64,000 nt of DNA from Ferdinandcohnia sp047246645 (GTDB lineage Bacteria; Bacillota; Bacilli; Bacillales; Bacillaceae_L), in contig NZ_JBFOKR010000021.1 in the NCBI RefSeq assembly GCF_047246645.1, positions 12,842-76,841 on the forward strand, written 5' to 3'. Both the position numbers and the translations under genes were made by a program. The notes below the pieces were generated by a model, which worked only from the letters and a program-made list of their open reading frames with translations, was not told the origin of the DNA and did no database searches. Of the stretch, positions 17,205-24,327 are shown one piece after another; position 1 is the stretch's first letter; each line of letters starts with the position of its first letter.

Positions 17205-17306
17205 TGAGTCCTTGTGGCAACCGGCTGCCATCCACACAAATTAGGTTCATGTAGGTCAGGCCCTTGGCTTTGCGTCCTATAGTTTCCCATAGTTTGCCTT
17301 TTTCAC
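17205..17306 (-). promoter_or_regulatory. Cyclic-di-GMP-I (GEMM-I) riboswitch aptamer
   Basis: Read on the minus strand: GGCAAAC (17298-17292), helix CTATGG-GAAA-CTATAG with a GNRA tetraloop, GGACGCAAAGCC (17277-17266), then AGGGCC and an ATGGCAGCCGGTTGCC hairpin (the tetraloop receptor arm). These are the diagnostic conserved blocks of GEMM-I RNAs in the right order and spacing. It is followed by a terminator and the 1780-residue repeat-protein gene, so it probably couples c-di-GMP to expression of that protein. The direction (on or off) cannot be read with certainty. Confidence 0.92.
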
Positions 17307-17441
17307 TTTGGTTTTTTGTTAATATATGTCTATCATATTACCATTTTACTAGTTATTTTACCAGTACTATATTACTAGTTTCTAAATTAATAAAAACGAG
17401 TAAGAATACGAAGGGAATTGTATACTTACTCGATATATTTG

Positions 17442-17792
17442 TTATTTTCGCTTATCAAAAAACATCCCATCAGCTGGTGGAGTTTGATAAGGATTCGCAT
17501 ATTTATTTGATGTTTCCTTACTCTTTTTAACATGGGCCAGATCAAATTGAATATCTTTTTTAATCTTCTCTAGGTGGGACTCGATAAGTGTATTCATCTG
17601 GATGATTTCAGCACCCAGTTTCTTTTCCTCAACCGAGAATGGTGGTTTCACTTCTGGTAAAAGTTGTTCTCTATCGCCTAGTAGAAGAGCTATTTTTTCG
17701 ATTGCTTCGTCTCTACTATCTTTTTCGATAGGCTGATCAAGTATACTTTGAAGTTCTTTTGAAACACGGTACAGAGCTACAACTGGATTCAC
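17442..17792 (-). CDS. fliT: Flagellar protein FliT
   Basis: A 116-residue, mostly helical, charged protein in the fliT position directly after fliS. Its GTG start overlaps the fliS stop by one base (TAGTG). FliT-type proteins are export chaperones for the filament cap FliD. Sequence conservation in the family is low, so the call rests mainly on size, helical character and gene order (flaG-fliD-fliS-fliT). Confidence 0.82.
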   Translation of the reverse strand: MNPVVALYRVSKELQSILDQPIEKDSRDEAIEKIALLLGDREQLLPEVKPPFSVEEKKLGAEIIQMNTLIESHLEKIKKDIQFDLAHVKKSKETSNKYANPYQTPPADGMFFDKRK

Positions 17793-18199
17793 TACACCTG
17801 TCCACCTTGTCCATGTTTATGTTGACGTTGACGGTTAAGCCGGATAACTTCCTTCCAAGTATCACGGAAGTCTGTTACATATCCTTCAACCTCGGATAGA
17901 ATTTCCAAATCATTCTTTATATTAACCTCGATTAAGCGACGATTAATATATTCGTACATAGTCATCATTGTTTTGGAAACTTCTACATCAGGATTTAGGG
18001 TAACCATAAATTCGCTAATGATGTTTTGCGCCTTTTGGAGATTCACATTTTTTTCTTGAATATTATTTTCTTCGATAGCCTTACGTGCTATCTTAATAAA
18101 CTTCAAACAACCATTATAGAGCATTAATGTTAATTCTCCTGGTGTTGCGGTTGTAACAGAGTTTGACTGATAAGCTTGGTATGGATTGCTAATTGCCAT
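17792..18199 (-). CDS. fliS: Flagellin export chaperone FliS
   Basis: A 135-residue cytosolic chaperone that keeps flagellin unfolded for export and, in B. subtilis, frees FliW when it binds Hag. The N-terminus NPYQAYQSNSVTTATPGELTLMLYNGCLKFI and the helical body with MYEYINRRLIEVNIKND are typical. GGAG lies 10 bases before the ATG. It is co-transcribed with flaG-fliD upstream and fliT downstream. Confidence 0.95.
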   Translation of the reverse strand: MAISNPYQAYQSNSVTTATPGELTLMLYNGCLKFIKIARKAIEENNIQEKNVNLQKAQNIISEFMVTLNPDVEVSKTMMTMYEYINRRLIEVNIKNDLEILSEVEGYVTDFRDTWKEVIRLNRQRQHKHGQGGQV

Positions 18200-18217
18200 A
18201 GTTACTATGCTCCTTTT

Positions 18218-19729
18218 TTACTGAATGAATTGCTGCATGAGGTATGCTGATTGTGAATTTGCTTTTTGAATCGCCTTTTCCATCTCAGTGAACTGTCGCC
18301 AATAACGTTTTTCAATTGTCGAGAGTCTATCTTCGAAACGATCGATTTGACTGTCAATTGTTGATAAATTACGGCCAATAGTAAATTGTTGGTTCGTCCA
18401 TGTAGACTTACCAGCTTTTGCTTCAATATTTGCTATGGTACCTTTAATAGTCTTTCTAACTCGTTGAGCAATTCCTTGTGTATCTTCAGTTGTACCACTA
18501 GTTGAAAAAAGTCTAAAAACAGCATCTGGATTTTCTTGAAGTTTCTGACGTAGCTTTTCTTCATTTATAGTTAACTTTCCCCGATCCAAATAATTCTTTG
18601 TTGTAGTTATACCAATATCAGATAACTGTTTAAAACCTTTTATTGCTCCTGAGAGTGGAGTATAAAAGTCCATTCTCATTTGATTCAGGGCACCAGAAAG
18701 AATAGAGTCATTACGCAGTAAGCCACTTTGAGCCCTTTCTTCCCACTTCTTTACCTGGTCTTCCGTCATACCTTCTTTTTCTTCATCTGATAAAGGTTGA
18801 TAGTCTCGGTATCTAGTTTCGGTTATCTTCCCGTTAACCTTTTCGATAAGTTCATTGTATTTATTTATATATTGAACAATATTATTGAAGGCATCCTCCG
18901 TATTATGTGAGACATTAATCGTCTCTTCCTGTCCTGTGGCAGCGTTAAATTTCAAGGTTAAATTGTTAATTGTATATTCATTCTTTGTAGTTTCTATCGG
19001 TAGGACACCGTTGTAAGTAAATTCTGCATTTGTACCGCCATTCTCTACAGCTTTATCAGGATTAAATTTTAATACCTCTGTTAAAAAGCCGGCAGTAAAT
19101 CCAATTTCCGCTCCACCGTATTCAGCTGTTTTATTGAAATCTCCGGTTTTGGTTCTCTCCATAACAACTCGATCAGATGTATTGTCGTAAAATGCACGAA
19201 CCCCCAAGTTGGACTCAGTAATCTTCTTAATAACAGTATTTAATGAGTCAGTTGCTGGATCGAAGGTTAGTGTGACAGTATTTTTTGAACCATCTTCATT
19301 AAATGTTTCAATTGTAAAATCAGAATAACTATTGGCAGTAAACTGTGTATTTAAAGGTTTTGTAGGGTCAATTTTAGTCCCTGCTGATATCGTAGTTTCA
19401 CTTGCACGTGATGCTGCGGTTGCTAATTTATCAACCTTAATTTTATAAGACCCATTTGCTGCTGTGTTTGTTGCAGTTGCTGTGATGACTGATGAGTTAG
19501 AGCTTGTAACAGTCTTAGATTGATACGCTTTTGATAACGTCATATTGAAAGACATCGTATCGAGTTCAGCCAGTAATTTATTCATCTCACGATACTGATC
19601 CCGTTGCCACTCAAAAATTTGTTTCTTTTGATTTAGCTTGTTTAAAGGAATTCGCTCCGCCTTCATAAGATCGGTAACTATTTGATCAATATCCATTCCA
19701 CTTGCTAAACCACCAATTCTCATATTCAT
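18218..19729 (-). CDS. fliD: Flagellar filament capping protein FliD
   Basis: A 503-residue filament cap (HAP2), exported through the flagellar apparatus, that promotes flagellin assembly. The conserved N-terminal domain starts MRIGGLASGMDIDQIVTDLMKAERIPL and the C-terminal FliD_C helices include WRQFTEMEKAIQKANSQS. The length agrees with B. subtilis FliD (about 498). GGTGG precedes the ATG at 19729. It lies 15 bases after flaG in the sigma-D operon flaG-fliD-fliS-fliT. Confidence 0.95.
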   Translation of the reverse strand: MNMRIGGLASGMDIDQIVTDLMKAERIPLNKLNQKKQIFEWQRDQYREMNKLLAELDTMSFNMTLSKAYQSKTVTSSNSSVITATATNTAANGSYKIKVDKLATAASRASETTISAGTKIDPTKPLNTQFTANSYSDFTIETFNEDGSKNTVTLTFDPATDSLNTVIKKITESNLGVRAFYDNTSDRVVMERTKTGDFNKTAEYGGAEIGFTAGFLTEVLKFNPDKAVENGGTNAEFTYNGVLPIETTKNEYTINNLTLKFNAATGQEETINVSHNTEDAFNNIVQYINKYNELIEKVNGKITETRYRDYQPLSDEEKEGMTEDQVKKWEERAQSGLLRNDSILSGALNQMRMDFYTPLSGAIKGFKQLSDIGITTTKNYLDRGKLTINEEKLRQKLQENPDAVFRLFSTSGTTEDTQGIAQRVRKTIKGTIANIEAKAGKSTWTNQQFTIGRNLSTIDSQIDRFEDRLSTIEKRYWRQFTEMEKAIQKANSQSAYLMQQFIQ

Positions 19730-19744
19730 TGGTGTTCACCACCT

Positions 19745-20101
19745 TTATATCTTTTTATCTACTATGAAGCCTAGAAATTCGGTCATTGCCGCATATATAT
19801 CCAGTAATCTTTTCGAAGGTATTTCTCTTACCACTTCATTTGTATGATTGTCAACAATGGTAACGTAATACTCATTAAGTTCACCATGTAATTCAAATTT
19901 CAAATGTGTATTATTCGGTTCTAGAAACTTATTTAAACTAGTAATCACCTGTTGGATGTTTTCTTTTGATTCTACCTTTTCTGGATAAATTATTTGGTCA
20001 ACTGATTGATTAACTGGTTCCGAGTTCTCCATTTTTCTATTATTTATGTTTTCATAGCTGAGATTCATAGTTGTGCTAGAAGATAATTTTTCAATCGACA
20101 T
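19745..20101 (-). CDS. flaG: FlaG family flagellar protein (YvyC)
   Basis: A 118-residue FlaG/YvyC protein. The variable N-terminal part is followed by the conserved C-terminal segment LKFELHGELNEYYVTIVDNHTNEVVREIPS and a helix. FlaG proteins affect filament length or assembly; the mechanism is poorly known. AGGAGG precedes the start, and a sigma-D promoter lies 37 bases upstream, making it the first gene of the fliD operon. Confidence 0.88.
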   Translation of the reverse strand: MSIEKLSSSTTMNLSYENINNRKMENSEPVNQSVDQIIYPEKVESKENIQQVITSLNKFLEPNNTHLKFELHGELNEYYVTIVDNHTNEVVREIPSKRLLDIYAAMTEFLGFIVDKKI

Positions 20102-20137
20102 TTCTATTTCCTCCTACACGCTCTATCTTTACTAGTT

Positions 20138-20163
20138 ATATCGGTAAGAATTAAAGAATCTTA
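20138..20163 (-). promoter_or_regulatory. sigma-D promoter of flaG-fliD-fliS-fliT
   Basis: Minus strand TAAG (20163-20160), 14-base spacer, ACCGATAT (20145-20138). The -10 is perfect and the -35 is one base off TAAA. Confidence 0.75.
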
Positions 20164-21029
20164 ATGCTATAATTCGCACTAAACTTCCATAAAAGCAATA
20201 AATTGAATAAGACTCGTATATTTTTGTGCTCTCTCTTATAAAAAAACCAAAAGCCATGGTTTAAACACTTAGTTAACTCACTAAGGTGAAATGTCACGAA
20301 AGGAACACTTTATAGCATTCGAGACTCTTAAATCTTTTGATGCATTAATAGTTCATTGGATCTATAGTTAATAGAATTCGATTCACTATAATTTCTCTAG
20401 GCACCCCTTCAAGGAGATTTCATTTGCCATCTCAAGTTTCTTTCATAAATAGCCTTTTTCCTATGAGGAACTTTTCCTCTCAAACCACAAGATTTTCAGT
20501 GCTTTATACCAACCATCTTACCTCCTAAGCAAATAGCTTTGTCACCTCATATTCTTCTCCGCTTGGTAACCGATGTTGTGAAGGGTTATTAGCTCTAGAT
20601 ACTTTAGTTTTAAAGTTTTTATAAGTTCATACCAAATTCAACATAATTTGAAATAGCCACTACTTTGCCGATAAGAGTAGTGGCTGAGGTCGTTTGTTCG
20701 TAAAAAAACGCTCATAGAAAAGAAATATTTTCATAATTTTTAATATTTCTGAGCATACAGTTATTACTAGTTGTGTATAGACTTTTAATACTTGTACATT
20801 AGTTTCTGGTAGCTAGGTATTTTGTCTTGTCGGTGATTCTTCTTTATTCTTACTAACATGTGTATATCATTGCTATGTTTTTAAACATTTCTATTAAATA
20901 TCATTTCTTAGCTTTCACCATATACACATGGCTTTTTCAAAATTTCACAATGAACTTAGCTGTTTATTTAACACTTTTCTCTATATCCACCATCCAATTC
21001 TTTGCAATATCTCTTTAATTATTTCTTCT
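20164..21029. other. 866-bp region without a supported gene
   Basis: No coding sequence is apparent in any frame. It contains a ten-base inverted repeat AGCCACTACT / AGTAGTGGCT (20655-20664 / 20676-20685). It also contains a larger hairpin, AGAAATATT / AATATTTCT with outer GCTCA/TGAGC (20710-20754), followed on the minus strand by TTTTTTT; this is a likely terminator for the gene ending at 21030. A short palindrome GAGGAA-ctt-TTCCTC occurs near 20465. This is unusually long for a flagellar operon gap. Confidence 0.5.
20702..20754 (-). terminator. Distal terminator after the GT/TPR/pyruvyltransferase gene
   Basis: Imperfect long hairpin (20710-20754) with a seven-T run following on the minus strand (20708-20702), about 275 bases beyond the stop. 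Confidence 0.55.
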
Positions 21030-24000
21030 TCATAGCATGTTTGACCCTTCACTGTTGTTAAGAAGATTGGAAATTTTATAAATCGAATCTACCAATTTAG
21101 GATAATATTTTTCTTTCGCATCCTTAAACCGTCCCACAATATCTTCATAATTCATATTAATTTCATCTACAAGATCCATAACTTTTGTAGAAGTCACTTC
21201 ATCAGTTGCAATTGCATATTCAGAACAATTAACCGTTTGTGCAAAATCAAAGCACTTCCCACGGTATGCAAGCGAGATAAATGGACGATTTGCAGATGCT
21301 GATAGAATATTCGCATGTAGTTTGAAATTGATAGATAGGTAACTTTTACTAATAAGTTTTTGCAGAATTTTAGCTTCATAAACTTCAGTAATAACTTCAC
21401 ACCGGTTATCATTAACTTTTTGCGCTAATCGTCTAACATGCGCTATATCTTCAGTCCAGATTGGATAAACTGTAACCGTATACCCCTTTGAAATTAAAGA
21501 ATGTATAACTACCACTAATTCGTCTTCAACAGCTAACTCATTTCTTCCAAAGACATTATTGTAAGAGGTACCCCAATTAACAAGTACATTTCGACTATTC
21601 TCGTCAATTTCTAATTGGTCACCAAATATTTCACTCGCATATGCTAGTGCTGGATCTCCTATCTCATAAACCTTTCTGTTCACTCCGATATTAGTCAACA
21701 TATTTTTAGTAAAAGGACCTCGAACACTAATATAATCAAAATGTTCGTATATAGCTCTGAAATGACTTTCGTCTTGGTCTCCTAAGCTCACTGAGTTAAG
21801 GTGCTCTTTTTTATAAGCTCCGTCTAATCCCGTTCCCCATGAAACTACAGGTATTCCACTCTCAATGCCTTGCACACAAATCTTCAACCAGTATGGTAAA
21901 TGTATTAAAGAGCCACCACCTAATACTATTAAGTCATAATTAGATATATCAATTTTATAATTTTGAACCGTTGGGTAAGCGTCAATATTTGCTACAGTAT
22001 TATGATTTGTATAGTGACCATATTTATAAAACATTGTTTTGAATAATTCAAATAAAACATCATCCCCAACGTTTCCTTTACCTAACCAACCTAAATAAAG
22101 AACGTTCTTTACAGACATTGCATTTTCATTCATAAATGAAAAACTACTATTTACATTATTTCCGATATGATTTATCTTTTCAGAAGGTCTTTCAAGTTGT
22201 ATTATCTTTTCATTAACCTCTTCTAATAATTCATCTTCACTTGTTAAGTGTGAAACTCTTTTATATAAATCAACAGCCAAATTCAATTGATTAGTTTGTT
22301 CATAGATAAAGGCCATATTATAAAGACAATCAACATGCCTCGGATCAATTATTAACGCTTGTTTTAATACTTCAATTGCATCATCATAGTTTTTTTGTTT
22401 CATAAGAATAACTGCTTTAATTGAGTATAAATCTGCATTATTATTTATTCTTCCCAAGGATTGGTTAACTAATAATAAAGCATCATTATAATGATTATAA
22501 GTGAGCAAGCTTATTATCTGTTCTTTTATATCCCCATCATTGTTAATCATTTCAGAATTATCCCGAAAAACATCACCTAGTTGATTCTCAATTTCTTCTC
22601 TTATTTTAGTTTTACTTTCCAAACTAAGAAATTCCTTTTTATTGTTTAGAATTTCAATTAGCATTTTATTGTTCATAATATAAGCTTGTTCTATAATTCT
22701 TATAAACAAACTTTCTTCAAACTGGGATAACTTTTTTCTTTTCTTAGAAAATAGCAAGTTAAGTAAATTGTTCATATTATTATCGAATTTAATCTTGAAA
22801 AGAATTTTTTTAAACTCTTGATCTTTAGTATCTAATGTTAATAATATTAAATCAGTTATACTAAATATATTACTTGATAGGATTTTATAGAATTCATTAG
22901 GGTTTTTCCCATAAATCCTCTCTAAAACCTCATCTGTTTTTTTATCTAGGAATAAATTTTTAATTAGCACAGCTTCATATTCGAATGAAGAAAGTTGATT
23001 TTTATTTAATAATAATAAAGATTGTTTTTGAACATTTAAATTTGGCACTTTGAGTAAAATATTTATTAATCTTTGAGGATACATTGCTTTATGTTTTAAA
23101 CAATTTAGTTTAATAAATTCTGTTAATTCTTCTAAAGTTGAATACTTAGCTAATAAACTGATTAACCTAATCCAAATATAATCATCTAAATTATTTACTG
23201 ATAAAGCTTTTGAATAATGGTGAACTGCCAATTGAACTTGGCTTGTACTTTCATAAAGCTCTCCTAGAGTTTTATGTGGATAGTATTCTAAATAGTCCAA
23301 ACTACTGAAAGGCTTCAACTCATCTTTTCGCTCAATAATTTCTTCTAAAATCTTGATTGCTTTATAATCATCTTTGAAAATTTTATAAATCTTCCCTTTA
23401 AGATATTTAAAGTCTACTATTTTAGGAAAGACCATTTCAGCATCTTTTGTGACGTTCAAAGCTTCATCAAAACGCTTTGTCGAAATCAAACAATTTACTA
23501 ATCGTACTATTAATCTAGGAACCCATTCATAATATATACTTTCTTTTAATTGATATGCCGTTTTATAATTATTTATTGCCTCATTAAAATTCCCTTTTGC
23601 GAGATACTCATTCCCTAAAAAAAAGAAATCAACAGATTCCTTTTGTTTCTTTCTCTTTAAAAGTCTTAAGTTTCTTTCTGATTTTTTTTTCTCTCTCACT
23701 ATATTCTCCAAATAACCAGTATGGAAAATTTTCAATTCAGCGATTCCTCTTTTTTCCAAAGACTCTTTATGCATTAGCATCTCATGGATACTTCGATAAT
23801 AGATGATTGATCCATTATTCTTATAAACTCTATCATGGTAATTTAAAGAAGTACTTTGACCATTCTCCCCTATAAAACTAACAATTTGTACACCTAATAT
23901 ATTATTTGATGTTTCCTTTTTGAGATCCGACTTAAATTTCTCAAAGCTTTGTCTATCTACATATTCATCAGCATCAAGTACAATAATCCATTCTCCTGTT

Positions 24001-24221
24001 GCTTTTGAAGCTGCATAATTACGAGCTTTTGAAAAATCATCACTCCACTCAAAATCATAAACTAAATTTGTATATTCTAGTGCAATACTTTTTGTTTTAT
24101 CTTCCGAACCTGTATCCACAATTATAATTTCATCCACAATTTCGTTTGCAGAATCTAAACATCTTCGTAATACTTTTTCCTCATTTTTAACAATTAAGCA
24201 TAAGGATAAAAACTTACCCAT
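21030..24221 (-). CDS. Glycosyltransferase-TPR-polysaccharide pyruvyl transferase fusion
   Basis: A 1063-residue three-part protein. Residues about 1-230 are a GT-A family 2 glycosyltransferase (LSLCLIVKNEEKVLRRCLDS, IIVDTGSEDKT, and the metal motif VLDADEY). The middle (about 230-690) is helical, with TPR-like repeats (NADLYSIKAVILMKQKNYDDAI, PRHVDCLYNMAFIYEQ). The end (about 710-1055) resembles CsaB-type polysaccharide pyruvyl transferases (VLYLGWLGKGNVGDDVLFEL, LIVLGGGSLIHLPYW, SVRGPFTKNML). It lies between hag and the fliD operon, so flagellin glycosylation is a reasonable inference. The Shine-Dalgarno is poor (TTGG only) and the gene looks more AT-rich than its neighbours, suggesting acquisition. 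Confidence 0.83.
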   Translation of the reverse strand: MGKFLSLCLIVKNEEKVLRRCLDSANEIVDEIIIVDTGSEDKTKSIALEYTNLVYDFEWSDDFSKARNYAASKATGEWIIVLDADEYVDRQSFEKFKSDLKKETSNNILGVQIVSFIGENGQSTSLNYHDRVYKNNGSIIYYRSIHEMLMHKESLEKRGIAELKIFHTGYLENIVREKKKSERNLRLLKRKKQKESVDFFFLGNEYLAKGNFNEAINNYKTAYQLKESIYYEWVPRLIVRLVNCLISTKRFDEALNVTKDAEMVFPKIVDFKYLKGKIYKIFKDDYKAIKILEEIIERKDELKPFSSLDYLEYYPHKTLGELYESTSQVQLAVHHYSKALSVNNLDDYIWIRLISLLAKYSTLEELTEFIKLNCLKHKAMYPQRLINILLKVPNLNVQKQSLLLLNKNQLSSFEYEAVLIKNLFLDKKTDEVLERIYGKNPNEFYKILSSNIFSITDLILLTLDTKDQEFKKILFKIKFDNNMNNLLNLLFSKKRKKLSQFEESLFIRIIEQAYIMNNKMLIEILNNKKEFLSLESKTKIREEIENQLGDVFRDNSEMINNDGDIKEQIISLLTYNHYNDALLLVNQSLGRINNNADLYSIKAVILMKQKNYDDAIEVLKQALIIDPRHVDCLYNMAFIYEQTNQLNLAVDLYKRVSHLTSEDELLEEVNEKIIQLERPSEKINHIGNNVNSSFSFMNENAMSVKNVLYLGWLGKGNVGDDVLFELFKTMFYKYGHYTNHNTVANIDAYPTVQNYKIDISNYDLIVLGGGSLIHLPYWLKICVQGIESGIPVVSWGTGLDGAYKKEHLNSVSLGDQDESHFRAIYEHFDYISVRGPFTKNMLTNIGVNRKVYEIGDPALAYASEIFGDQLEIDENSRNVLVNWGTSYNNVFGRNELAVEDELVVVIHSLISKGYTVTVYPIWTEDIAHVRRLAQKVNDNRCEVITEVYEAKILQKLISKSYLSINFKLHANILSASANRPFISLAYRGKCFDFAQTVNCSEYAIATDEVTSTKVMDLVDEINMNYEDIVGRFKDAKEKYYPKLVDSIYKISNLLNNSEGSNML

Positions 24222-24246
24222 ACCAACACATCCAATTTACTTTTTT

Positions 24247-24292
24247 TTAACTACACAAGAATTGAAGTATTCTTCAATTCTTGTGTAGTTAA
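24247..24292. repeat. Perfect 21-bp inverted repeat between hag and the GT gene
   Basis: Arms of 21 bases (24247-24267 and 24272-24292) around a TATT loop, core AACTACACAAGAATTGAAG. The T8 lies on the plus-strand 5' side, so on the minus transcript the hairpin is followed by an A-run, not a U-run. A 3' stability or processing element for hag mRNA is more likely than a simple terminator. Confidence 0.7.
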
Positions 24293-24316
24293 GCCTATCT
24301 CTAAAGCGAGATAGGC
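24293..24316 (-). terminator. Hairpin downstream of hag
   Basis: Nine-base stem GCCTATCTC (24293-24301) / GAGATAGGC (24308-24316), 12 bases past the hag stop, immediately followed by the 21-bp inverted repeat. It lacks a good U-tract. Confidence 0.5.
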
Positions 24317-24327
24317 CATTAAACTTA

